Assembly (NCBI GenBank): GCA_905215505.1
Contig: CAJMPU010000028.1
Coordinates: 1-22,860 of the forward strand
Length of the DNA: 22,860 nucleotides
From: an uncultured bacterium
GTDB lineage: Bacteria; Actinomycetota; Coriobacteriia; Coriobacteriales; Coriobacteriaceae
Reading direction: 5' to 3'
The position numbers were made by a program, and so were the translations under genes. Of this stretch, positions 7,292-13,424 are shown piece by piece. The notes beneath the pieces were generated by a model, which had not been told where the DNA came from, searched no databases, and saw only the letters and a list, made by a program, of their open reading frames with translations. Each line of letters starts with the position of its first letter. Positions within the stretch are counted from its first letter, which is position 1.

Positions 7292-7319
7292 AGGCCGAAT
7301 AACTCAAATTATGTTGGTG
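7292..7319 (-). repeat. 28-bp island repeat, copy D (inverted)
   Basis: On the minus strand it begins CACCAACATAATTTGAG and ends TTATTCGGCC. It matches copy A at 22 of 28 positions and shares the TTATTCGGCC end with copy B. The shared reading frame is broken here by TAA. Confidence 0.75.
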
Positions 7320-7535
7320 AGGCATCTGAGCGGTCGGCAAAAACGCTTAGAAGCTACGAATCCGCAACTAAAGTTCACCAAAATGGGGCAGCCGACAGAA
7401 ACCTCCCCAGCCGAAGCTGCCCCCCCCTCAATACGACAGCTCAAAAACCCACCGTTCGCAGAAGATAAGCCGCGCCCCAATACCGTTGCCCGAAGTTTCG
7501 AGCGTATATGGCGTCCGCTATGCCATCATGCGCGT

Positions 7536-8743
7536 ATGGGAATCGTTCTGTCACATACCACGGCACGCGCTGTATACCAAACAGTCAACTCGCTCGCAAG
7601 CCACGCGACCGATCCCATATCTATGGAAAAGATCAAGGTGTCTGCGCCGACCACGTCCAACCTGGAAGCGGCGCGAGCATGGCTCAACAGAAAGAATGTC
7701 GATTCTGAAAGCATCCATGTGCTGACGTTTTCCAATAATGCCAAAAGGCACCGCAAGGGCTGCATCTGCCACTGCACGCGCTATACGTTTGATGCAGAAA
7801 GCTACCTAGAACTCGAGCCGAACGTCTACATCGTCGATATCAAGCTGTGCGCGTTAGAAGCAGCAGCCGACCTCAACCTTTCGGAGCTCGTTGAGTATTA
7901 CTTTGAAATCTGCGGCTCCTACGCGCTTGGAACGTCCGACGAAACTCAATATCGCGAGCGCCCAGCCCTAACCAGCGTTGAAGAGCTCAGAGCCTTCTTT
8001 TCAGAGGCATCGGGGTATCGTGGATCTAATAAAGCACTTAAGGCACTTTCTTATGTACGCGAAGGCTGTCGCTCCCCACTCGAAACGGCGTTTGTCATGA
8101 TGCTGACAATGCCCAAGTCAATGGGTGGCTTAGCCATACGCGCTATCAAAACGGACTATCCGATCCCAGTCCCCAAAAGATACGCCGCCCTAACGCGACG
8201 GACGGTTTTCTACCTCGACGCGCTGCTCGAAAATTCGATGACCGATATCGAAACAACGGCTTTTACCACGACGAGCCCGAACAGCAATCAATTGACGAGG
8301 AACGCCGAAACACGCTGCGAAACATGGGATATGCCGTTATCACAGTTAGTCGTCATTCGTTTTTCAAGCAGTCCGCTTTTAGGCGGGTCATGGAAGCGAT
8401 TCGCATTCGCGAGAAGATATGGCCCGGTCGACTCCCGGATAACTTCGCCATCCTGCAAGAAACTCTTCGTCAATTTGTCTTGCGGCGCTACTTCGAATAC
8501 GGTCGCCGCGTCCTGGAGACACTCAAAGAAGAAGAGGCCGCCAAGCGCGAAATTGCAAGCCAATATCCGCAAGCTGATGACCCGAGCATCAACGATGTGC
8601 CAGAACCCGACGACATGCAACACGTCGGGGCCCTTGCTGAGGAAATCAATGGGCCTTGGGAATGCGACATGTTCGCAAAAATCGATGGAAACCGCACGGA
8701 AGACGACACGATTATTGATCTAATTGAGAATTCGCTCTTCTAA
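7536..8743 (+). pseudogene. Vsr/DUF559-like endonuclease protein, interrupted by a frameshift
   Basis: The N-terminal part reads from about ATG 7536 (MGIVLSHTTARAVYQTV...) in one frame, and the C-terminal part continues to TAA at 8743 in another. Inserting one base after GAA at 8250-8252 restores TDIEYNGFYHDEPEQQ, then SIDEERRNTLRNMGYAVITV. That is the IE.DG.xH...Q...D..R...L...GY.V core of DUF559/Vsr-like restriction-fold endonucleases. The repaired protein would have about 402 residues: a possible DNA-contacting N-terminal half, a conserved YVREGCRSPLETAFVMML linker I associate with coriobacterial proteins, the nuclease core at about 225-285, and a charged tail. Without repair the first frame continues to 8723 with Ser/Thr/Lys-rich sequence unlike a protein core. 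Base composition is AT-richer than the flanks. No strong ribosome site precedes 7536, so the start is uncertain. One-base deletion in the strain and sequencing error are both possible. Confidence 0.7.
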
Positions 8744-8763
8744 AGGCGATCTCTGCGGATGTC

Positions 8764-8791
8764 CACCTACATTTTTCGACTTATTCGGCCA
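8764..8791 (+). repeat. 28-bp island repeat, copy B
   Basis: Same orientation as copy A and identical at 26 of 28 positions (CACCTACATTTTTCGAC, then TTATTCGGCCA). It starts 20 bp after the nuclease stop codon. In one frame it reads PPTFFDLFGH. Confidence 0.85.
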
Positions 8792-8816
8792 CCGATGTGC
8801 CAGATTGGCTGCAGCA

Positions 8817-8924
8817 ATGCTCAATATAACTTTAGATAAAACTGATTCTGCAGGAACTCCCGTAGAGGAAGAACTGATTCTCGCTGTATTTAACACGATA
8901 AAGTACAAATATGAACAGTCCTAA
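8817..8924 (+). CDS. Short ORF of unknown status between repeats B and C
   Basis: From ATG 8817 the frame gives 35 residues (MLNITLDKTDSAGTPVEEEL, then a hydrophobic LAVFNTIKYKYEQS end) and stops at TAA 8924. The frame stays open upstream through repeat B to 8724. No convincing ribosome binding site is present. The acidic-amphipathic sequence looks protein-like and could be the 3' remnant of a larger lost gene. I do not recognise a family. Confidence 0.25.
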   Translation: MLNITLDKTDSAGTPVEEELILAVFNTIKYKYEQS

Positions 8925-8953
8925 AGCTTCTCAAGGTGGCTTTCTTAGCATGC

Positions 8954-8981
8954 TGGCCGAACATCTCGAAATATGTTGGCG
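8954..8981 (-). repeat. 28-bp island repeat, copy C (inverted)
   Basis: On the minus strand it reads CGCCAACATATTTCGAGATG then TTCGGCCA, matching copy A at 24 of 28 positions. With B it forms an inward-facing pair about 160 bp apart. In the shared frame it reads SPTYFEMFGQ. Confidence 0.8.
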
Positions 8982-9058
8982 AGCATTGCGTCGATGTCTC
9001 CCAACCCGCAGAAAATCGCAGAGGCGGCAAGCAGTCATCGAAGTTAACGTAAATTGTA

Positions 9059-9086
9059 TTGACATATGAACATGCGCTCATATAAT
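9059..9086 (+). promoter_or_regulatory. Sigma-70-type promoter of the arsR-HMA-ATPase locus
   Basis: Perfect -35 TTGACA (9059-9064) and perfect -10 TATAAT (9081-9086) with a 16-bp spacer, 46 bp before the regulator start. Operator O1 covers the spacer and reaches into the -10, so a bound repressor would exclude RNA polymerase. Confidence 0.88.
9063..9083 (+). promoter_or_regulatory. Operator O1 for the ArsR/SmtB-type regulator
   Basis: The core TATGAACATGCGCTCATA is itself an imperfect dyad (TATGA...TCATA), the usual shape of SmtB/CzrA/CadC sites. The 21-bp block is repeated exactly, in inverted orientation, as O2. It overlaps the promoter spacer and -10. Confidence 0.85.
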
Positions 9087-9098
9087 CGGAAGTAATTT

Positions 9099-9119
9099 AT
9101 ATGAGCGCATGTTCATATG
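9099..9119 (-). promoter_or_regulatory. Operator O2, mirror copy of O1
   Basis: Exact reverse complement of the O1 block, 15 bp downstream, lying in the early transcribed region just before the ribosome binding site (AAAGGA at 9120-9125). Together O1 and O2 form a 57-bp palindrome. Confidence 0.85.
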
Positions 9120-9132
9120 AAAGGATATTGCA

Positions 9133-9498
9133 ATGAGCATCCGCGTTGATGAAACGAAACCCGACATCGAGGCCACCGAGCCCGCGATCCCCACCACCTG
9201 CTCGCCCGAGGACCTTCCCGACGAGGAGCTGCTGTACGACCTTGCCGACCTGTTCAAGGTCTTCAGCGACACCACGCGCATCAAGATTCTCTATGCCCTC
9301 ATGGGTCGCGAGCTGTGTGTGGCGGACATCGCCGAAGCGACCGAAACCTCGCAGTCGGCAGTATCGCACCAGCTGCGCACGCTCAAGCAGTCGCACCTGG
9401 TCAAGTTCCGTCGCGACGGCCGCAACATCCTCTACTCGCTTGCCGACGATCACGTCTACACCATGCTTAACCAGGGCATGAGCCATATCTGCGAATAG
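9133..9498 (+). CDS. ArsR/SmtB family metal-sensing repressor with an alpha5 zinc site
   Basis: 121 residues; ATG preceded by AAAGGA. The winged-helix core spans about 35-103: LFKVFSDTTRIKILYAL, ELCVADIAEA, then the recognition helix SQSAVSHQLRTL (74-84) and the wing RRDGRNILYSL. The C-terminal helix has D105-x-H107-x10-H118-x2-E121, the same ligand set and spacing as the alpha5 zinc site of SmtB (Asp, His, His, Glu). The alpha3 site of CadC-type sensors is only partial: C62 in ELCVAD, without the second Cys, and one N-terminal Cys at 23. It should therefore be a Zn(II)-responsive (possibly also Co/Cd) repressor that leaves its operators when metal is bound. Operators O1 and O2 upstream indicate autoregulation, and O3 lies before the ATPase gene. 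Confidence 0.92.
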   Translation: MSIRVDETKPDIEATEPAIPTTCSPEDLPDEELLYDLADLFKVFSDTTRIKILYALMGRELCVADIAEATETSQSAVSHQLRTLKQSHLVKFRRDGRNILYSLADDHVYTMLNQGMSHICE

Positions 9499-9561
9499 CA
9501 ATCAACCACGGTATCAGCGCGGCCGACACCCAGACCGCCAACACAGGGAAAGGAATCCACC

Positions 9562-9780
9562 ATGAAAAAGCAGTTCAAGCTCGACGAGATCGACTGCGCC
9601 AACTGCGCGCGCGAGCTTCAGGACGAGCTGGCCAAGCTCGAGGGCGTCAAATCCGTGTCCGTCAACTTTATGACCCAGAAGCTGACGCTCGAGGCCGATG
9701 ACGCCGAGTTCGACGAGGTACTCAACCGCGTCGTGGAGTTCACGGCCGACGCCGAGCCGGACTGCGAGATCATTCTCTAG
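9562..9780 (+). CDS. Heavy-metal-associated (HMA) domain protein, soluble metallochaperone
   Basis: 72 residues, one complete HMA ferredoxin-like domain; ATG preceded by GAAAGGAA. The metal loop is IDCANC (D11, C12, C15). Asp directly before the CxxC is typical of HMA domains from Zn/Cd/Pb ATPases such as ZntA, whereas copper domains usually have Met or Thr there. The strands EGVKSVSVNFMTQKLTLEA and the late DCEIIL end agree with the fold. The following ATPase has no HMA domain of its own, so this looks like the detached N-terminal domain, delivering or sensing the metal in trans. It lies 63 bp after the regulator gene and 100 bp before the ATPase gene. Confidence 0.9.
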   Translation: MKKQFKLDEIDCANCARELQDELAKLEGVKSVSVNFMTQKLTLEADDAEFDEVLNRVVEFTADAEPDCEIIL

Positions 9781-9801
9781 CCCAGGTTTACGCCAACCTG
9801 C

Positions 9802-9824
9802 AAGGCCGCGCTTGCCGCGGCCTT
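9802..9824 (+). terminator. Hairpin between the HMA and ATPase genes, possible attenuator
   Basis: AAGGCCGCG (9802-9810) pairs with CGCGGCCTT (9816-9824) around a 5-nt loop. No T-run follows, so it is a weak terminator at best; it may protect the upstream mRNA or reduce read-through into the ATPase gene. Confidence 0.4.
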
Positions 9825-9837
9825 TGCTCGCGAAATT

Positions 9838-9858
9838 ATATGAGCGAGTGTTCATACA
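9838..9858 (-). promoter_or_regulatory. Operator O3 before the P-type ATPase gene
   Basis: TATGAGCGAGTGTTCATA matches the O2 block at 17 of 21 positions and keeps the TATGAGCG and TGTTCATA halves. It lies 23 bp before the ATPase start. This suggests a second, separately controlled promoter for the ATPase, though no clean -35/-10 pair could be fixed. Confidence 0.75.
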
Positions 9859-9880
9859 TTCAAATGGGAGGATACGAGTC

Positions 9881-11833
9881 ATGGCCACCGCCGACCCCAA
9901 GAAGAAAAAGAAGAAGCGTAAGAAAAAAGAGTCGCTCGAGCATAAGCGCAACCGCATCCTGGTAGCGCTGGGCATTTTTGCCGTGGTGTACGCCCTCGAT
10001 GAGCTCGGCACCCTCGCCGCCGCATTCGGCACCCCGGGTAACATCTACGCCAGCTTCGTGCTGTTCCTGGTGCCGTTCCTAATTGCCGGCTACGACGTGC
10101 TCCAGAAGGCGTTCAACAACATCCGCCGCGGCAAGGCCTTCGACGAGAGCTTCCTCATGGCCGTCGCGACCATCGGCGCGTTTGCCATGGTGCTCTTCCC
10201 CGATACCGACCCGCACATGGCCGAAGGCGCCGCTGTCATGCTGTTCTACCAGGTCGGCGAGCTGTTCCAGGCATACGCCGTGGGCAAGAGTCGCAAGTCG
10301 ATCAGCGCGATGATGGACATCGCACCCGACTACGCCAACGTCGAGCAAGCCGACGGCACACTCGAACAGGTCTATCCCGATGACATCGCCGTCGGCACCG
10401 TGATCGTGGTCAAGCCCGGCGAGCGCGTGCCTATCGACGGCGTCATCGTCGAGGGCGAAACCCAGCTCGACACCGCCGCGCTCACGGGCGAGTCAGTCCC
10501 CCGCCCCGCCAAGTCCGGCGACGATATCATCAGCGGCTGCATCAACATAACGGGCCTCATCCACGTGCGCACCACCAAGCCGTTTGGCGAGTCCACCGTC
10601 GCGCGCGTCCTGGAGCTCGTGGAGAATGCCAGCGAAAAGAAGGCGCGCACCGAGAACTTCATCACGCGCTTCGCCCGCGTCTACACCCCCGCCGTCACCG
10701 GCGCTGCCGCGGTGCTCGCGCTCGGCGGCGGCCTGGTCACCGGTGCCTGGTCCGACTGGATTCTGCGCGGTCTGACCTTCCTAGTCGTCAGCTGCCCGTG
10801 CGCCCTCGTGATCAGCGTACCGTTGAGCTTCTTTGGCGGCATCGGCGGCGCGTCCAAGCTGGGCGTTCTCATCAAGGGCTCCAACTACCTCGAGACGCTC
10901 GCCGACGTGGACACCGTCGTCTTCGACAAAACCGGCACCCTCACCAACGGTACGTTCTCGGTCGTCGCGGTGCACCCCGAGGCCGGCTATACCGAGCAGT
11001 CGTTGCTCGAAGTCGCCGCCCTTGCCGAGTCGTTCTCCGATCACCCTATCGCGCAGTCAGTGCGCGCCGCCTACCAGGGCGAGCTCGACCCCAAGCGCGT
11101 GACAGATTCCGCCAATGACGCGGGCCACGGCGTGACGGCGACCATCGACGGCAAGCATGTCGTCGTCGGCAACGCCAAGATGCTCGCCACGGCCGGCGTT
11201 GAAGCGGCGGACTGTGAGGTTGTCGGCACGATCCTCCACGTGCTCGTCGATGGCATCTATGCCGGCCACATCGTGATTGCCGACACCGTAAAGGCCGATG
11301 CCGAACAGACGATCCGCGACCTGCACGCCGCTGGCATCAAGCGCACCGTCATGCTCACGGGCGACCGCGAGGAAGTGGCTGCGTCCGTTGCCGAACAGTT
11401 GGGGCTCGACGAGTTCCACGCGCAGCTGCTGCCGGGCGACAAGGTCGAGCGTGTCGAGGCATTGCTGGCGGCCGAGTCGGGTAAAGGTAAGCTCGCCTTT
11501 GTGGGCGACGGCATCAACGATGCACCCGTGCTCACCCGTGCCGATGTGGGCATTGCCATGGGCGCCATGGGGTCCGATGCCGCGATTGAGGCCGCCGACG
11601 TGGTGCTCATGGATGACAAGCCGTCCAACATCTCCCGCGCGATCCGCGTGGCGCGCAAGACCATGACGATTGTCTGGCAGAACATCATCTTTGCGCTGGG
11701 TATTAAGTTGCTGATCCTGGTGCTCGCGGCGCTCGGCATCGCCAATATGTGGCTTGCCGTCTTTGGCGACGTGGGTGTGGCGATCATCGCTATCCTGAAC
11801 GCCATGCGCGCGATGGGTGTCAAGAACCTGTAG
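9881..11833 (+). CDS. P1B-type heavy-metal-translocating ATPase (Zn/Cd/Pb class)
   Basis: 650 residues from ATG 9881, which has GGGAGGA upstream; the frame is open further up but overlaps the HMA gene in another phase. Motifs in order: TGES actuator loop (LTGESVPRP), CPC metal site in the membrane (C305, C307), phosphorylation site DKTGTLT (D349), SDHPIAQS (the HP motif of the nucleotide domain), MLTGDREE and GDGINDAP. The last membrane pair keeps a Lys in LGIKLLIL and an Asp in VFGDVGVA, the pattern of the P1B-2 (ZntA/CadA) subgroup. It should export Zn, Cd or Pb ions using ATP. Two features are unusual: there is no N-terminal HMA domain, and the N-terminus has a Lys-rich block (ADPKKKKKKRKKKES). 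The sensor, chaperone and operator O3 upstream support metal-induced expression. Confidence 0.93.
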   Translation: MATADPKKKKKKRKKKESLEHKRNRILVALGIFAVVYALDELGTLAAAFGTPGNIYASFVLFLVPFLIAGYDVLQKAFNNIRRGKAFDESFLMAVATIGAFAMVLFPDTDPHMAEGAAVMLFYQVGELFQAYAVGKSRKSISAMMDIAPDYANVEQADGTLEQVYPDDIAVGTVIVVKPGERVPIDGVIVEGETQLDTAALTGESVPRPAKSGDDIISGCINITGLIHVRTTKPFGESTVARVLELVENASEKKARTENFITRFARVYTPAVTGAAAVLALGGGLVTGAWSDWILRGLTFLVVSCPCALVISVPLSFFGGIGGASKLGVLIKGSNYLETLADVDTVVFDKTGTLTNGTFSVVAVHPEAGYTEQSLLEVAALAESFSDHPIAQSVRAAYQGELDPKRVTDSANDAGHGVTATIDGKHVVVGNAKMLATAGVEAADCEVVGTILHVLVDGIYAGHIVIADTVKADAEQTIRDLHAAGIKRTVMLTGDREEVAASVAEQLGLDEFHAQLLPGDKVERVEALLAAESGKGKLAFVGDGINDAPVLTRADVGIAMGAMGSDAAIEAADVVLMDDKPSNISRAIRVARKTMTIVWQNIIFALGIKLLILVLAALGIANMWLAVFGDVGVAIIAILNAMRAMGVKNL

Positions 11834-11850
11834 CGCCTGTGGTCCCTCCG

Positions 11851-11978
11851 GCCGGGACCGGGCTTGGTTTTGAAAACGTCCTCGACCAATGAAGCGCCCC
11901 CGTTCTGCTCCTTCGGAGCTACGAACGGGGGCGCTTCTGGTCTGCGGAGTGTTTTCAAAAACCAAGCCCGGTCCCGGC
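11851..11978. terminator. Very long nested hairpin between convergent genes
   Basis: Outer arms 11851-11877 and 11951-11978 are complementary over 27 bp with one bulged A. Inside, GACCA (11884-11888) pairs with TGGTC; then GAAGCGCCCCCGTTC (11891-11905) pairs perfectly with 11923-11937; at the tip GCTCC pairs with GGAGC around TTC. The whole can fold into one rod of about 128 nt. It lies between the ATPase gene (+) and the DtxR-type gene (-) and probably acts as a bidirectional terminator. The size far exceeds a normal terminator, and T-rich stretches lie inside the outer arms rather than after them. Confidence 0.7.
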
Positions 11979-12057
11979 CTGCGGTAACGTTGCTGGCGGT
12001 TCTTGGGCATCGCTTGCTGGCGGGGTTCCTTGTCTGAGTTGGACTTGGTTGGCGGGG

Positions 12058-12435
12058 CTACTGGTCCCGGTCGCTGTCCCGTCCCAGCATCGCCCTCAGC
12101 TTCTCAAAGCTTTCCTCGCTCAGGCAGTGCTCCATGTGGCAGCCCTCTTGCGACGCGACCTCAGCCGAAACACCCGCATCCTCCAGCAGCCCCACGAAAA
12201 AGCAGTGGCGCTCCCACATTTGACGGGCAACCTCAAGACCGCGTTCCGTCAGATGCACGTCGCGTTTGCCCATCTCCACGTAGCCGGTGCTCTCCAAGGC
12301 CGCCATGGCTTTAGAGACGCTTGCTTTGGTTACGCCCAAGTATTCGGCAACGTCGATCGAGCGCACGATGCCCTGACGTTCCGATAGAACGTAGATCGAT
12401 TCGAGATAGTCTTCTCCGGATTCACGCAGGGCCAT
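12058..12435 (-). CDS. DtxR/MntR family metal-dependent transcriptional regulator
   Basis: 125 residues; ATG preceded by AAAGGCGG. The N-terminal winged helix has SGEDYLESIYVL, then IDVAEYLGVTKASVSKAMAAL as the recognition region and KRDVHLTERG as the wing. Metal-binding positions align by number with B. subtilis MntR: D9 (D8), E12 (E11), H77, E102 and H103, but MntR E99 is replaced by C99 in EGCHMEH. Cys at this place is what DtxR/IdeR-type iron sensors have (E-x-C-x-x-E-H), so the metal may be Fe(II) rather than Mn(II). The protein ends after the dimerisation helices and lacks the SH3-like domain of DtxR, again like MntR. Possible targets include the metal exporter gene at 4753-5841, but no site is proven. 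It is convergent to the ATPase gene. Confidence 0.88.
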   Translation of the reverse strand: MALRESGEDYLESIYVLSERQGIVRSIDVAEYLGVTKASVSKAMAALESTGYVEMGKRDVHLTERGLEVARQMWERHCFFVGLLEDAGVSAEVASQEGCHMEHCLSEESFEKLRAMLGRDSDRDQ

Positions 12436-12565
12436 GGGCCGCCTTTCGCGATGGCTTCTAGTTAGCCTTTGGATACTTTTGCTTGATTTACTTTACCGCA
12501 AAAGTTGCCCATGTCTTACTACGTTATTTAAAAAGTTAACCGTGTTTCACAAAACGCACGGGATG

Positions 12566-12603
12566 AAAACAAAACGGGGACACACCCCGCAAGGAGTGTC
12601 CCC
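12566..12603 (-). terminator. Terminator of the HAD/ABC-F unit; GGGAC palindrome R2
   Basis: GGGGACAC (12576-12583) pairs with GTGTCCCC (12596-12603). On the minus strand the hairpin is followed by GTTTTGTTTT (12575-12566), so it works as a terminator for the minus-strand HAD gene. Confidence 0.75.
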
Positions 12604-12609
12604 AGCTGC

Positions 12610-12638
12610 CGGCACAAAAGGAACGTCCCCAAGTGCCG
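12610..12638. repeat. GGGAC-loop palindrome, copy R3
   Basis: CGGCAC (12610-12615) and GTGCCG (12633-12638) flank a loop that on the minus strand reads TTGGGGACGTTCCTTTT. It sits 9 bp after the HAD stop codon, directly before the R2 terminator. Confidence 0.65.
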
Positions 12639-12647
12639 AATCCGCAG

Positions 12648-13418
12648 CTACACCAGCCCAAAGTGCTTGGCGGCGTTGTAGATGCCGTCGTCGTCTACGG
12701 CGGTCGTCACGTAGGTCGCTGCGGCCTTCACGGTATCCTGCGCGTTGCCCATGGCCACACTTGTGCCCACGGCCGAGAACATCGACAGGTCGTTCTCGCC
12801 GTCGCCAAAGGCGATCGTCTCGCTCGCGTCGACACCCAGGCGCCTGAGCGTCGCCGCCACACCCAGGTCCTTGCCGCCGTTGGCCGGAATAATGTCGCAG
12901 AACAGGTCGCACCAGCGCGTCGTGAGCGAATGCGACACCGCATCGGTCACGATATGCTCGTCGACCGGATCAACAAAGGCGCAAAACTGGTAGACCGGCG
13001 CGTCGAAGGCGTGCTCAAACGGTTCCTCGTGATAGATGATTCCCGCGTTGCTGCCGGCCGTCACCACGCGCTCGGACAGGCGGTTCACAAACGAGTTCTC
13101 ACCCTGCATGCACAGCGAGTCGTAGCGCCCCTGCGCCACCTGGTCAACGATTACCGCGACGTCGTCCGGATCGATCGGGCAGCTGCGGTAGGTGCCCTTG
13201 GCATCAAAGCAGTGCTGGCCCGAGAGCGTAATGTACGCATCCCAGCCCAGGTCGAGCAGCCAATCGGGCATCTGATAGGTCGGGCGACCCGTGGCAATGA
13301 CGCACGCAATCCCCTGCTCGTGAAAGCTGTCGAGCACCTGCTGCGCCGACGCCGGAATCCGGTGCGTCTCAAAGCTCAGCAGCGTGCCGTCGATATCAAA
13401 AAACGCGGCCTTGATCAT
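12648..13418 (-). CDS. Cof-type HAD-IIB phosphatase
   Basis: 256 residues. Motif I is FFDIDGTLL with nucleophile D8 and D10; motif II lies in CVIATGRPTYQM; a conserved Lys is in ANGGKDLGVAATLRRL; motif IV is FGDGENDLSMF (D206, D210). The C2-type cap between motifs II and III is the Cof/YbiV-like kind. Such enzymes dephosphorylate sugar phosphates, nucleotides or cofactors; the substrate is not evident. The start lies 6 bp after the stop of the ABC-F gene, and its GAGGAG ribosome site is inside the last codons of that gene, so the two are translationally coupled. Confidence 0.92.
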   Translation of the reverse strand: MIKAAFFDIDGTLLSFETHRIPASAQQVLDSFHEQGIACVIATGRPTYQMPDWLLDLGWDAYITLSGQHCFDAKGTYRSCPIDPDDVAVIVDQVAQGRYDSLCMQGENSFVNRLSERVVTAGSNAGIIYHEEPFEHAFDAPVYQFCAFVDPVDEHIVTDAVSHSLTTRWCDLFCDIIPANGGKDLGVAATLRRLGVDASETIAFGDGENDLSMFSAVGTSVAMGNAQDTVKAAATYVTTAVDDDGIYNAAKHFGLV

Positions 13419-13424
13419 CCTCGC

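Larger units (their letters stand above)
7084..7535. other. Gene-free left part of the AT-richer island
   Basis: About 450 bp with no credible gene. It holds repeat A (7132-7159), repeat D (7292-7319), a short direct repeat near 7250-7290 (TTCGAATAGGA and TTCGTATAGGAT), and an 8-bp inverted repeat GGGGCAGC (7385-7392) / GCTGCCCC (7416-7423) followed by a C-run. An open frame from 7311 runs in phase into the nuclease gene, but its first 75 residues are low-complexity and start inside repeat D, so I do not count them as coding. Confidence 0.6.
8744..9058. other. Right part of the AT-richer island
   Basis: About 315 bp between the broken nuclease gene and the metal-efflux promoter. It contains repeat B (8764-8791), repeat C (8954-8981, inverted) and one short open frame (8817-8924). 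The 8792-8953 interior shows no resemblance to the 7160-7291 interior between repeats A and D. No transposase, integrase core or tRNA was seen. Confidence 0.6.

Noticed and set aside
7132..7319. Invertible promoter segment between repeats A and D
   Set aside because: Phase-variable inversion normally needs near-identical inverted repeats; A and D match at only 22/28 and no promoter was found between them, so this stays a minor alternative.
7311..7535. N-terminal 75-residue extension of the nuclease frame
   Set aside because: Starts inside repeat D, is Pro/Arg-rich without domain character and contains a GGGGCAGC/GCTGCCCC hairpin; MGIVLSHTTA at 7536 is a better start.
8890..9081. 63-residue minus-strand open frame through repeat C
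   Set aside because: It overlaps the metal-efflux promoter and has no ribosome site; noted only because it carries the SPTYFEMFGQ version of the repeat peptide.
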